Assembly: GCF_000422505.1 (NCBI RefSeq)
Contig: NZ_AULX01000034.1
Location: 1 to 64,000, forward strand
Length of the DNA stretch: 64,000 bases
Source: Paenibacillus pinihumi DSM 23905 = JCM 16419
GTDB lineage: Bacteria > Bacillota > Bacilli > Paenibacillales > Paenibacillaceae
Reading direction: 5' to 3'
Shown here: positions 46,810 through 56,155 of the stretch, in pieces
Layout of the letters: each line of letters starts with the position of its first letter
Position numbering within the stretch: the first letter of the stretch is position 1
Made by a program: the position numbers and the translations under genes
The notes under the pieces: generated by a model
What the model was told of the DNA's origin: nothing
Seen by the model: the letters and a program-made list of their open reading frames with translations, nothing else
Database searches by the model: none

Positions 46810-49800
46810 CCTGTAGTTCCCCTTTCGATTTAATGGCTTCACTACATTGTATCAGAAACCGTTCCAACATTGCCAATTTAGCCTCATCTTCCAGACCTTG
46901 TCCGCGAAGCTGGACGATCACGCCCACCTCCTGCGGTTGAATTGCCCGTTTGATCCGGTTATCATACGTGCCGCAAAGTTGATCCATTTTCTTCTTGTCG
47001 ATTTTATGGCTGTCTGATCCGGCAAATTTGACGGTCAAATCATCCCCGCGCTGGCTGATCTGCTCAATGCCGTATTGTCTGCCGTACACCTTGAGTCTGG
47101 CTACCGTCAGCAGATTATGGACAGCAGCAGGCAAATCGCCGAAGCGGTCGACAAGCTCTTCACGAAGGTCCTCGCTCTCTTCTACGGAACGGACCACAGC
47201 CACCTTCTTGTAAATCTCAATCTTCTGGATACTATCATAAATATAATCAGACGGGAGGTAGGCGTCCATGCTGATATCAATCTGCGTCTGGATCTCCTTG
47301 ACCACTTCCGCTTCTCCGCCATACATCTCGGTTTTGCGTTTGGCAATCTCCTCTGCCAGCATCTGTGAGTACAGATCGAAGCCGACGGAGGCGATAAAGC
47401 CGTGCTGCTCTGCGCCAAGCAGGTTACCCGCTCCACGTATGGACAAATCGCGCATCGCGATTTTGAAGCCGGAGCCAAGCTCTGTAAATTCCTTGATGGA
47501 CTGGAGCCGCTTTTCCGCTACCTCTGTCAAAACTTTGTCCTTCTGATAGGTAAAATACGCATACGCAATCCGGTTCGAGCGTCCAACCCGTCCACGGAGC
47601 TGATACAGCTGGGACAAGCCCATTTTATCCGCATCATGCACAATAAGCGTGTTCACATTCGGAATGTCAACACCCGTCTCGATAATGCTCGTACTTACCA
47701 GTACGTCGGACTCGCCGTCCAGGAAATCAAGAATTGTCTTCTCCAACTCCTGCTCGGACATTTGCCCATGCCCCACCGCAACACGTGCGCCCGGCACCAG
47801 CGCCCCGATCTGTTCAGCCATCTGGTAGATGCCCTGTACCCGGTTGTACAAATAATACACCTGTCCGCCGCGGGCCAGCTCCCGTTCGATGGCTTCACGC
47901 ACCAAAGAAGGGCTGTACTCTACGACGTAGGTCTGGACCGGAAAGCGATTTTCAGGCGGTGTCTCGATAACAGACAAGTCCCGTACGCCAAGCATTGACA
48001 TATGAAGTGTCCGCGGAATCGGCGTCGCTGTCAGTGTCAGCACATCGACATTGTTCTTCAGCTTTTTCAGCTTCTCCTTGTGAGACACCCCAAAGCGCTG
48101 TTCCTCATCGACAATCAGTATGCCCAGATCCTTGAAGATGACATCCTGCGAAAGCAGACGATGCGTTCCGATAACGACATCGACAGTACCTGCCTTGAGA
48201 CCTTTCATGGTCTCATTCTGCTCCTTGCGGGAACGAAAACGGCTGAGCACCTGGATATTGAACGGATAGCCGGAGAACCGTTCGCGGAACGTCTCATAAT
48301 GCTGCTGGGCAAGAATCGTCGTCGGCACCAGGACAGCTACCTGCTTGCCTTCTATGGCCGACTTGAATGCCGCACGCACCGCAACCTCCGTTTTGCCATA
48401 GCCGACATCACCGCATAACAGCCGGTCCATTGGTCTTGGCGTCTCCATATCCTTCTTGATCTCTTCAATAGCCCGGAGCTGGTCCCTTGTCTCATCGTAA
48501 GGGAACATTTCTTCGAATTCCTGCTGGTACGGTGTATCCTTGCCGAAACCGTAGCCTGGTGAAGCCTGACGCTGGGCATAGAGTTTGATCAGATCATCGG
48601 CAATATCCTGTACTGACGATTTGACCTTGTTCTTGACTCTCGTCCACTCGTTGCCGCCCAGCTTGTATACCTTCGGCTCCTTGTCCTCGGACCCGACATA
48701 TTTCTGGATTAGGTCAATCTGGTCAATCGGCACGGACAGCTTGTCGCCAGCCGCATACATAATATGCAGGTAGTCTTTGTGAATACCGCCGATCTCCAAT
48801 GTGCCGATCCCTAAATATTTGCCAATCCCGTGATTCTGGTGAACGACGTAATCGCCCACCTTCAGCTCAGTATAGCTCTTGATCCGCTCGGCATTATCGA
48901 TCTTCTTGTCCAGGCGGCGCACCTTGCGCTGCTTCTGGGAAAACATCTCGCCTTCGGTGATGACAACCAGATGCACAGAGGGCAGCTCAAAACCGGTCTG
49001 CAAGTTGCCTTCCAGCATTGTTGGCGGCTCAATATTATAATCCTGAAGCACCCTTCGCATCCGCTCCATGCGCTCCGGATTTCCGGCTAGCATGATAACG
49101 TTTGCACCCGCTTTTTTCCAACGATCCATCTCGGCTTTCAGCACATTCATTTGACCATGGAAGTTCTGCATGGCGCGGCAGGTGAAGTTTACGATATTCT
49201 GCGGCTGTGTATGCGGAATCTGACGAAGGAAGAGCGATAAGAATACCGTAGAGAACGTACGCGCATATAAAATATCATCCGTATTGCGGGACAATACAAA
49301 GCCCGTAAGCGATTTGCCGTTCTGAAGCAAATGGGTTGCCCATTCTGCTTCATCGCGCTCCAACTGGCGTGCAGTCTCAATAATGCGTGTCGGTTCATCA
49401 ATAATCAAAATCGTATCTTCCGGCATGTAATCCAGAATGGTCTGCCGTTCGGGATACAGCAAGGAAATATATTTATAGATTTCGGAAAAATAGATCTGCT
49501 CCTCCAGCTTACCGATCTCAGATCCGATCTCTTCCCGCATGCGATCCTTGGCCACACGGTCGGTCATCTTCTCAAGCTGAAGTTCCAGCAGCTCGGCTGC
49601 GTGCTTCGCAGCTGCCTGCTGGCGGCGTTTGTCCGCAAGAATCTCCTTGCAGACCGGAACCACGTATTCATCCTTCTTGTCAATCGACCGCTGATCCGCC
49701 GGATCGAAGGTCCGGATCGAGTCAATCTCATCATCGAACCATTCCAGCCTGAAGCCATGCGGCTCAGTGAGCGGGAAGAAGTCTACCAGACCGCCCCTTA

Positions 49801-50326
49801 CACTCATCTCTCCCTTGGACTCTACACGGTCCACTCTCTCATAGCCTAGCTCCACCATTTTGGCGAGGAAGCTCTCCATTGGCAGCTCCATGCCAACCTT
49901 GACCGCGATCTGCGCTTCTGCCATCACCTCACGGGTTGGCAGATACCTTCTCACGCCGGAGAAAGGAATGACAACAACCCCGCGGAACCCCTGGGACAGC
50001 CGAACAAGAACATTAATTCGCTCTGCGAGCGTCTCTGGACTTGAGATCGCCGCTTCGGCCGCCACCAGCTCATTGGCGGGATACAGCAAAACTTGATCAA
50101 CGGACAGGCTTTCTTGCAGATCCTCTGCAATCTTCTGGGCAGCAAACATGTTATGGGTCATAATCAACAGCGGCCGGTCCAGCTCATTCCGAATAACCGC
50201 GGACATCACCTGGCGTGCCGATCCTGCCAGACCCGATACCATCTGTTCCTTCATGCCCTTGCGAATCCCCGTCATAATATTCTGTACGTCCTGATCCGCT
50301 GCAAAAGCCTCAATTAACGCTTTCAA
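46796..50326 (-). CDS. mfd: transcription-repair coupling factor
   Basis: 1176 residues, full Mfd length. UvrB-homology region at the N-terminus, RNA-polymerase-interacting domain (LKVGDYVVHQNHGIGKYLGIGTLEIGG), then a RecG-like translocase with Walker A CGDVGYGKTEVAVRAAF, DEEQRFGV box, TATPIPRTLHMSM and QLRGRVGRS. It removes stalled polymerase and recruits UvrA. The TTG start follows GAGGTG. Lies between fin and prsA. Confidence 0.97.
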   Translation of the reverse strand: MKALIEAFAADQDVQNIMTGIRKGMKEQMVSGLAGSARQVMSAVIRNELDRPLLIMTHNMFAAQKIAEDLQESLSVDQVLLYPANELVAAEAAISSPETLAERINVLVRLSQGFRGVVVIPFSGVRRYLPTREVMAEAQIAVKVGMELPMESFLAKMVELGYERVDRVESKGEMSVRGGLVDFFPLTEPHGFRLEWFDDEIDSIRTFDPADQRSIDKKDEYVVPVCKEILADKRRQQAAAKHAAELLELQLEKMTDRVAKDRMREEIGSEIGKLEEQIYFSEIYKYISLLYPERQTILDYMPEDTILIIDEPTRIIETARQLERDEAEWATHLLQNGKSLTGFVLSRNTDDILYARTFSTVFLSLFLRQIPHTQPQNIVNFTCRAMQNFHGQMNVLKAEMDRWKKAGANVIMLAGNPERMERMRRVLQDYNIEPPTMLEGNLQTGFELPSVHLVVITEGEMFSQKQRKVRRLDKKIDNAERIKSYTELKVGDYVVHQNHGIGKYLGIGTLEIGGIHKDYLHIMYAAGDKLSVPIDQIDLIQKYVGSEDKEPKVYKLGGNEWTRVKNKVKSSVQDIADDLIKLYAQRQASPGYGFGKDTPYQQEFEEMFPYDETRDQLRAIEEIKKDMETPRPMDRLLCGDVGYGKTEVAVRAAFKSAIEGKQVAVLVPTTILAQQHYETFRERFSGYPFNIQVLSRFRSRKEQNETMKGLKAGTVDVVIGTHRLLSQDVIFKDLGILIVDEEQRFGVSHKEKLKKLKNNVDVLTLTATPIPRTLHMSMLGVRDLSVIETPPENRFPVQTYVVEYSPSLVREAIERELARGGQVYYLYNRVQGIYQMAEQIGALVPGARVAVGHGQMSEQELEKTILDFLDGESDVLVSTSIIETGVDIPNVNTLIVHDADKMGLSQLYQLRGRVGRSNRIAYAYFTYQKDKVLTEVAEKRLQSIKEFTELGSGFKIAMRDLSIRGAGNLLGAEQHGFIASVGFDLYSQMLAEEIAKRKTEMYGGEAEVVKEIQTQIDISMDAYLPSDYIYDSIQKIEIYKKVAVVRSVEESEDLREELVDRFGDLPAAVHNLLTVARLKVYGRQYGIEQISQRGDDLTVKFAGSDSHKIDKKKMDQLCGTYDNRIKRAIQPQEVGVIVQLRGQGLEDEAKLAMLERFLIQCSEAIKSKGELQDVAQ

Positions 50327-50397
50327 CCTTGTGGCACCTCATTTCTTGTACCGACCTATGCATTCCTGTTCCAAGCGTAAACAGCTGCCTCGCCATG

Positions 50398-50475
50398 GAC
50401 AGGGGCAGCGGTCGTTTCACGTGAAATATAAGCTCTTTATAAGCAGCTGATGCTTATCGAATCTTATAGTTCAAG
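50398..50475. repeat. intergenic repeat, copy near mfd
   Basis: Third recognisable copy of the 37510/38880 element: GACAGGGGCAGC, TCGTTTCACGTGAAATATAAG and TTATCGAATCTTATAGTTC align with the other two. Its middle is a parS-like palindrome, CGTTTCACGTGAAATA (50413-50428, 14 of 16 parS positions). The equivalent bases in the other copies are not parS-like, so this resemblance may be fortuitous. Confidence 0.4.
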
Positions 50476-50520
50476 CGTAAAACGGCTTTGCCTCTCTTTC
50501 CGGGCAAAGCTCGTATTACG
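50476..50520 (-). terminator. terminator of the pth-fin unit
   Basis: GCTTTGCC (minus 50510-50503) pairs with GGCAAAGC (50492-50485), and outer bases CGTAA/TTACG can extend the stem. GTTTT follows the core. About 115 bp after the fin stop; 50521-50625 holds nothing else that I can support. Confidence 0.65.
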
Positions 50521-50625
50521 CGGTGAATAAAGCCATATATAGTTAAACCTAATACCTGTACTACTTTAAATCCCTAAAGACTCTGCATTCGCCAGGACGA
50601 TTGACGCATCCAACTATTCCCCTGC

Positions 50626-50856
50626 CTATTGAAGCGGGTTCACCACAAGCAGCAGCTCGGGGTTTGCTTCAATGGCTTCACTGCAATAATCGCAGACGAC
50701 TTTGACCGTCACATCTCCATTTTGGCTATACGCTATTATATCGCTGCGTTCCTCAGGGGTCAAGAAATGAAAGCCAAGCCGCGCTTCCGATGCAGCAGCT
50801 CCGGAAAGGGTGCCAAGATCTGTTTTGCAATGACGGCATACATAGTTTACAGCCAT
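50626..50856 (-). CDS. fin: anti-sigma-F factor Fin (YabK)
   Basis: 76 residues. Two zinc-ribbon Cys pairs: CRHC near residue 7 and CDYC near residue 55. Fin terminates sigma-F activity late in the forespore programme of B. subtilis. ATG 50856 is behind AGGAGG. It lies between pth and mfd, the yabK position. A sigma-F-like promoter lies just upstream. Confidence 0.92.
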   Translation of the reverse strand: MAVNYVCRHCKTDLGTLSGAAASEARLGFHFLTPEERSDIIAYSQNGDVTVKVVCDYCSEAIEANPELLLVVNPLQ

Positions 50857-50887
50857 TTTATTCCTCCTGCAGATAGGTTATACCTTC

Positions 50888-50915
50888 AGTATGCCCATTT
50901 TTCGGAGGATTAAAA
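50888..50915 (-). promoter_or_regulatory. putative sigma-F promoter of fin
   Basis: On the minus strand the -10 GGGCATACT fits the sigma-F pattern GGNNANAMT; TTTTA lies 14 bp upstream, near the GYWTA -35. fin is sigma-F-controlled in B. subtilis. Confidence 0.4.
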
Positions 50916-50919
50916 GACA

Positions 50920-51486
50920 TTAGCGGTTATATTTGCCCATCGTTTCCTCGAACGGATGCGTAAGCGCATATTCAATGCTGTCGCAGGCGTAGCTGATCAT
51001 TTCAGCTAGCGGCACCTGATCACGCTTAGGGAAGTTGGAGAGCACATAGTCGGATATAATTTCACCAGGCTGCGGCCGTGAAATCCCCATACGGACACGA
51101 TTGAAGGTCTGAGTCCCTGTATGCGCGATAATGGACTTGATGCCGTTATGCCCGCCGGCACTGCCCTGATAGCGGAGGCGGATCCGTCCAAGCTCCGTAT
51201 CCAGATCATCATAGACGACGATGCCATCCGACAAATCAGCTTTATAATAATCCATAAATGCGCGCAGCGATTCTCCTGACAAATTCATATAGGTCATCGG
51301 TTTGATCAGGACGACCTTGGTCCCATTCACATTTCCTTCTCCCATTAAAGCCTTGCATTTGCTCTGGTTGACTTTGATGTCAAAGCGTTTGGCCAGCTCA
51401 TCCACTACCAGAAAGCCTACATTGTGCCGCGTCCCCTGATACGACATTCCGGGGTTTCCGAGACCTGCGATCCATTTCATCTCCAA
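50920..51486 (-). CDS. pth: peptidyl-tRNA hydrolase
   Basis: 188 residues. Recycles peptidyl-tRNA released by drop-off. Motifs: MKWIAGLGNPGMSYQGTRHNVGF with catalytic His, KPMTYMNLSGES, DDLDTELGRIRLRYQGSAGGHNGIKSI. AAAGGAG lies 10 nt before the ATG. Known as spoVC in B. subtilis; same neighbours. Confidence 0.97.
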   Translation of the reverse strand: MEMKWIAGLGNPGMSYQGTRHNVGFLVVDELAKRFDIKVNQSKCKALMGEGNVNGTKVVLIKPMTYMNLSGESLRAFMDYYKADLSDGIVVYDDLDTELGRIRLRYQGSAGGHNGIKSIIAHTGTQTFNRVRMGISRPQPGEIISDYVLSNFPKRDQVPLAEMISYACDSIEYALTHPFEETMGKYNR

Positions 51487-51558
51487 AATTCTCCTTTAAA
51501 TTTTTTTCTGATGCAACGATTTGACCTTTTAATTTGTCTTCTATATGAGGTGATATTC

Positions 51559-51801
51559 ATGGCCAATATGCCTATATACGAATTCGATCAAAAAGAAGAA
51601 CTTTACCTGCACGGACAAATGTTATTTGACGACCGTCATTTTGAGGATCATATGGACCATCGCATACCGATTCAGGTGTACTCCATTGGATGTCACAAGG
51701 ACATTGGGTTCATTGAACAATACTGCGGGGATTATGTCAAGGTTAATCATATTTTCTACGACCGGACCCAGTTTACCTTCGTTTCCCGCCCGGGTTTTTA
51801 A
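51559..51801 (+). CDS. conserved-looking 80-residue protein of unknown function
   Basis: The ATG at 51559 follows GAGGTG at 6 nt. The product starts MANMPIYEFDQKEELYLHG and is acidic and His/Tyr/Phe-rich (DDRHFEDHMDHR, GCHKDIGFIEQYCGDYVKV, FYDRTQFTFVSRPGF), with two cysteines and no signal or membrane segment. I do not recognise a family. It diverges from pth (72-bp gap) and converges on rplY. Strand, ribosome-binding site and protein-like composition support a real gene. It may bind metal through its His/Cys residues, but that is a guess. Confidence 0.7.
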   Translation: MANMPIYEFDQKEELYLHGQMLFDDRHFEDHMDHRIPIQVYSIGCHKDIGFIEQYCGDYVKVNHIFYDRTQFTFVSRPGF

Positions 51802-51818
51802 TTTCCTTCATCTTAGGA

Positions 51819-51880
51819 GACGTTGCCGCTTCTGACAGCACAAGCACCAACAGCTGCGAACCCTTGGCAGCGGCAACGTC
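51819..51880. other. 12-bp inverted repeat between the 80-residue gene and rplY
   Basis: GACGTTGCCGCT (51819-51830) is perfectly repeated in inverse at 51869-51880, around a 38-nt loop. It begins 18 bp after the plus-strand stop codon. There is no T tract, so it is either a weak terminator for that gene or another structured element. Confidence 0.5.
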
Positions 51881-51940
51881 GTTCGCCTGGAGAGATGAAC
51901 CCCTAGGCGGCACCCTGTGAGTGAAGTACATAGCTTATCT

Positions 51941-51978
51941 CAAAAAAAGAGCCAGCCTCCAACTAAGGGGCCAGCTCC
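51941..51978 (-). terminator. Rho-independent terminator of rplY
   Basis: An imperfect GC-rich stem (GAGC/GCTC outer pairs with inner G-C and G-U pairs) followed by seven T residues on the minus strand, 17 bp after the rplY stop. Confidence 0.75.
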
Positions 51979-51994
51979 TGTTTGTGCTGCTCTT

Positions 51995-52648
51995 TTACAC
52001 CGATGTACTAATGTCCTCCATCTTGGCTTCCTCAGAACGCTTTTCCGCAGCATCGACAGCTTTCTCTTCTTCCACTGCCTCTTCTTCAGACAGCTCCTTC
52101 TGAGGTGCGAGAATGGTGACAATCACCAGATCGGAATCCGCTCTGGCCTCCACGCCCTCCGGCAGCTCCAGATTTTCAAGCAGTACGTTCTCACCTATCT
52201 GCAAATTGGATACATCCACCACAACCGATTCCGGGATACGGCTCGGCAGACATTGAATTTCGATTTCATGCTGCAAAATTTGCAGAATACCGCCTTCTCT
52301 GGCCCCTGGCGCATCGCCGGACAATTCCACCCTTACGGCTGTTTTGACCTTTTCAGTCATACTAATCTGGTGAAAATCAATATGGATGACTTGCTTGGAA
52401 AGCGGATCACGCTGCAATTCTCCGAGCATGACCGGCTGCGTTCCGCCGCTTGGCACCTGAATCTCCAAAACAGCATTTGGATGGTGACGCAAAATATGCA
52501 TCACCTGTTTCTCGTCCACAGCCAGCGGAGTTGCCTCTTTTACTTGCTTTCCATATATAACACCCGGAATTTTTCCTTCTTGTCTTAATTTGCGCAGCTC
52601 ACCCTTGGTTTTGGTTTGACGCCTCTCGACTTGCAGCATTGTACTCAT
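51995..52648 (-). CDS. rplY: 50S ribosomal protein L25/general stress protein Ctc
   Basis: 217 residues: N-terminal L25 5S-rRNA-binding domain (LRKLRQEGKIPGVIYGKQVKEATPLAV ... VIHIDFHQISMTEKV) and a C-terminal TL5 beta domain, then an acidic Glu/Ala-rich tail. AAGGAGG lies 9 nt before the ATG. In B. subtilis ctc is sigma-B-induced; I did not find a clear sigma-B motif in the 82-bp gap after glmU. Confidence 0.95.
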   Translation of the reverse strand: MSTMLQVERRQTKTKGELRKLRQEGKIPGVIYGKQVKEATPLAVDEKQVMHILRHHPNAVLEIQVPSGGTQPVMLGELQRDPLSKQVIHIDFHQISMTEKVKTAVRVELSGDAPGAREGGILQILQHEIEIQCLPSRIPESVVVDVSNLQIGENVLLENLELPEGVEARADSDLVIVTILAPQKELSEEEAVEEEKAVDAAEKRSEEAKMEDISTSV

Positions 52649-52730
52649 GCTAGGAAACCTCCTTATGATAAAGCTTGGGATTTCCTATATTTTTACCCAT
52701 ACAAGCCTTGAATAAACCATAGGGATGCTA

Positions 52731-54128
52731 TTATTGCTGAGTACGCTCTTTTTTCGCCTTGGCGCGATTACGGATCTTCTCTGCATAGCCCGGCTTGTTC
52801 ACCTGGCGCTCTCTGGCAATGGCCAGGTCATTATCCGGCACATCATGCGTTATGGTAGAGCCCGCCACAACGTAGGCTCCGTCGCCGATTTTGACAGGTG
52901 CAATCAGATTGACATTGCTGCCGATGAAGGCTCCGTCGCCAATCTCCGTCTTCGATTTATTGAATCCGTCATAATTGACCGTAATGGCTCCGCAACCGAT
53001 ATTGACATCCTTGCCGACGGCAGCGTCCCCTACATAACTGAGATGAGACACCTTGCTGCCATCACCCAGCGATGCGTTCTTCAGCTCAACGAAGTCGCCC
53101 ACCTTGCAATTATCGCCAAGCTTTGATCCTGGACGCAAATAAGCGAACGGACCTATAGAGCACGAGGAGCCTATGACAGAATCGTTCAGCACAGAATGCT
53201 TGATCGCCGTTCGGGAGGCAATCTCACAATTGGATATATCCGCCTGTGGCCCGATAACGCAATCCTCGCCGATAACCGTCTTGCCGCGTAAGACGGTACC
53301 CGGATAAATAACAGTATCCGCTCCAATTATGATGTCACTTTCGATATATACAGACGCAGGATCAATAATAGTTACGCCTGCAAGCAGATGACGTCTCACA
53401 ATACGCTCTCTCATGCTGCGTTCAGCCTCAGCCAGCGCCACACGGTCATTAACACCGATAGCCTCAGCAGGATCAGCGGCGCAATAAGCCTGAATGATTT
53501 CGCCCTGCTGCTGCAGAATGCCGATCACATCGGTCAGATAGTATTCGCCTTGGGCATTGCTGTTCGTTACCTTGGAGAGCGCTTCGAACAGCTTGCGGTT
53601 ATTAAAGCAGTAAGTGCCGGTATTGATCTCGCGAACCGCCGCTTCCTGCATATTACAGTCCTTATGCTCGACAATCTTCTCTACCTGCCCCTGTTCACCG
53701 CGAATAACGCGTCCGTAGCCGGACGGATCAGGCAGCTCAGCCGTAAGCACAGTAGCCGCTGAAGCACTGCCTTCATGCAATTGCAGCATAGCCAGCACCG
53801 TCTCCTTGGATACGAGAGGCGTATCGCCGCAAATAACGATTGTCGTGCCTTCTTCATTCGCAAGCAGGTCCTTGGCCTGCAAAACCGCGTGTCCGGTTCC
53901 CAACTGCTCGGACTGAAGCACGAATTCCGCCTGATTGCCGAGTACCGATTGTACCTTTTCCGCACCATGTCCCACAATGACAACAGACCGCTCACAGCCT
54001 GCTTCTTGCACCATATCCAGAACGTGGCTCACCATCGGCTTTCCGCATACCGGGTGAAGCACTTTATACAATTTCGATTTCATGCGCTTGCCCTGGCCAG
54101 CGGCAAGAACGATCGCCATCTTCTTCAA
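52731..54128 (-). CDS. glmU: bifunctional GlcNAc-1-P uridyltransferase/GlcN-1-P acetyltransferase
   Basis: 465 residues. It makes UDP-GlcNAc for peptidoglycan and teichoic acids. N-terminal uridyltransferase ([48 protein letters not shown]) and C-terminal left-handed beta helix with hexapeptide repeats and acetyltransferase residues ([39 protein letters not shown]). The TTG start is 8 nt after AGGAG. Confidence 0.97.
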   Translation of the reverse strand: MKKMAIVLAAGQGKRMKSKLYKVLHPVCGKPMVSHVLDMVQEAGCERSVVIVGHGAEKVQSVLGNQAEFVLQSEQLGTGHAVLQAKDLLANEEGTTIVICGDTPLVSKETVLAMLQLHEGSASAATVLTAELPDPSGYGRVIRGEQGQVEKIVEHKDCNMQEAAVREINTGTYCFNNRKLFEALSKVTNSNAQGEYYLTDVIGILQQQGEIIQAYCAADPAEAIGVNDRVALAEAERSMRERIVRRHLLAGVTIIDPASVYIESDIIIGADTVIYPGTVLRGKTVIGEDCVIGPQADISNCEIASRTAIKHSVLNDSVIGSSCSIGPFAYLRPGSKLGDNCKVGDFVELKNASLGDGSKVSHLSYVGDAAVGKDVNIGCGAITVNYDGFNKSKTEIGDGAFIGSNVNLIAPVKIGDGAYVVAGSTITHDVPDNDLAIARERQVNKPGYAEKIRNRAKAKKERTQQ

Positions 54129-54162
54129 TTGCGACTCCTCCTAAAAACCTTATGTCGAGATT

Positions 54163-54191
54163 ACTATATCGTATCCACAGCCATGTGTAAA
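54163..54191 (-). promoter_or_regulatory. sigma-A promoter of glmU
   Basis: On the minus strand, TTTACA (54191-54186), a 17-bp spacer and TATAGT (54168-54163). About 30 bp upstream of the glmU start. Confidence 0.6.
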
Positions 54192-54332
54192 TGTCCACCA
54201 GCCCAGCGTAATCATGACAATGCCAGCGGGATATGCCACCTGGCTGAATTATTAAATTCCTGCCATCCTCTTCTCCAGACAGCTATTCTTGAGGCAGTTT
54301 GGAGGCTGCGGAACCACAATTGCTATAAAATA

Positions 54333-54356
54333 AAGAAAGGAGAGCCTGGGCTCCCC
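54333..54356 (-). terminator. terminator in the spoVG-glmU gap
   Basis: GGGGAGCC pairs with GGCTCTCC (54356-54339), followed by TTTCTTTATTTT. About 120 bp after the spoVG stop. The remainder of the gap (54195-54330, 54360-54474) holds no gene that I can support. Confidence 0.7.
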
Positions 54357-54474
54357 TTCTCTAACATCTTTGAAAGTATAATGTTAATACTAGTACTTGA
54401 ATTAGATTGCCCATTGGTGCGAATGCCGCCGTATCTGCAGAATACGGCAGTCATCATTCGCTTGTTCTGTTACA

Positions 54475-54768
<294 letters not shown>

Positions 54769-54802
54769 TCACCACCTTTGCCTATCAAAGACTTGGTGTA
54801 TA

Positions 54803-54827
54803 ATTCCACAAAGCAGCGCAATATCCT
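54803..54827 (-). promoter_or_regulatory. sigma-H promoter of spoVG
   Basis: On the minus strand, AGGATAT (54827-54821), a 14-bp spacer and GAAT (54806-54803). From memory, the B. subtilis spoVG promoter has AGGATTT, 14 bp and GAAT, the classic sigma-H arrangement. Confidence 0.72.
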
Positions 54828-54891
54828 TCTTTTTTCTGGAAAATAAAGTTCCAATTTTATATTTATTTTTCCATACAAAGGTTTTTCGATT

Positions 54892-55281
54892 CTATTCGAC
54901 AGGTATCGCTACGATCAGTTCGATTTCGACAGAAACATCTTTCGGCAGCCTGGCAACTTCAACGGTCGAACGGGCTGGCTTGTGTTCTCCAAAGTAGGAG
55001 GCATACACTTCATTAATTGCACCGAACTGATTCATATCTTTAATGAAAACTGTCGCCTTCACAACATTCTTCAGCTCAGCTCCCTCTGCCGCAAGCACAG
55101 CTTTCAGATTGCGGAATACCTGGTGGGTCTGTTCCTCAACGCCGCCTTCCACGACTTGTCCATTCACATCCAGCGGAATTTGTCCTGAGGTAAACAGCAA
55201 ATTGCCAAGCCGGACTGCCTGGGAATAAGGGCCGATTGCAGCAGGCGCCTGATTTGTAGCGACGATCTTAAGATTTGACAT
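54892..55281 (-). CDS. ridA: RidA family reactive-intermediate deaminase (YabJ)
   Basis: 129 residues: hydrolyses reactive enamine/imine intermediates. Family motifs [53 protein letters not shown] and the catalytic-site R in [21 protein letters not shown] precedes the ATG. It follows purR by 33 bp, as yabJ does in B. subtilis. Confidence 0.95.
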   Translation of the reverse strand: MSNLKIVATNQAPAAIGPYSQAVRLGNLLFTSGQIPLDVNGQVVEGGVEEQTHQVFRNLKAVLAAEGAELKNVVKATVFIKDMNQFGAINEVYASYFGEHKPARSTVEVARLPKDVSVEIELIVAIPVE

Positions 55282-55314
55282 GATTAAATCCCCCTTAAAA
55301 GTGAATTTTACAGC

Positions 55315-56139
55315 CTACAGAAAATAATTTCCCGGGACAACAGAAGTGTTCTTGGTCTTCATATCTACAGCGGTCAACTTGGCCAAGGATACGTAATCAT
55401 CAAACAGCCGCTCCTCGCTGCCAATCTCTCCGGATTCGACGAAGACGCCTACCCCAGCCACAGTAGCATCAAACTCATACAGCAGGTCCATCATTCCCTG
55501 AACCGTACCTCCTGCTTTCAGGAAATCATCGATAATCAGCACGCGGGATTGCTCCTTAAGTGCCCGCCGTGCCAGCGACATCGTTTGGATGCGCTTGTTG
55601 GACCCGGATACATAATTGATGCTTACAGCAGACCCCTCGGTGACCTTATTGTCTCTTCTGACGATGACGACCGGAAGATTCAGATAGGTTGCCGTAGCAT
55701 AAGCCAAAGGTATTCCCTTCGTCTCCACCGTCATAATGACATCGATCTCGCGGTCGGCAAATATTGTAGCAAACATCCGGCCCACATCATTCATGATTGA
55801 AGGTTGGCCCAGCATATCCGTCATATACAAATAACCGCCGGGAAGCACTCTTTCAGGCTGTTCCAAGTGGCGGCAAATCTCTTTTATAATCGTGAGTGAA
55901 GCAGTCTTCTCCATCATCGGAATATACTTTACACCGCCTGCTGCTCCTGCCAGAGTATGCAGCTGCCCCAAGCCTTCATCTTCGAATACTTCCTTAATGA
56001 TGGCAAGGTCTTCGCTAATCGAAGATTTGGCAGACTGATAACGGTCAGCAAAAGCTGTAAGCGAGATTAGTGTATGGGGGCGGGCTAACAAGTATTGTGT
56101 CATTTCAACTAGCCTGGCACTTCTCTTTAACTTTTTCAT
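55315..56139 (-). CDS. purR: pur operon repressor PurR
   Basis: 274 residues. N-terminal winged helix (SARLVEMTQYLLARPHTLISLTAFADRYQSAKSSISEDLAIIKEVF) and a C-terminal PRT-fold domain with PRPP motif VLIIDDFLKAGGTVQGM. It represses purine genes until PRPP binds. A PurBox pair upstream suggests autoregulation. Followed by ridA. Confidence 0.96.
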   Translation of the reverse strand: MKKLKRSARLVEMTQYLLARPHTLISLTAFADRYQSAKSSISEDLAIIKEVFEDEGLGQLHTLAGAAGGVKYIPMMEKTASLTIIKEICRHLEQPERVLPGGYLYMTDMLGQPSIMNDVGRMFATIFADREIDVIMTVETKGIPLAYATATYLNLPVVIVRRDNKVTEGSAVSINYVSGSNKRIQTMSLARRALKEQSRVLIIDDFLKAGGTVQGMMDLLYEFDATVAGVGVFVESGEIGSEERLFDDYVSLAKLTAVDMKTKNTSVVPGNYFL

Positions 56140-56155
56140 TACCTCTCCCCCAGAG

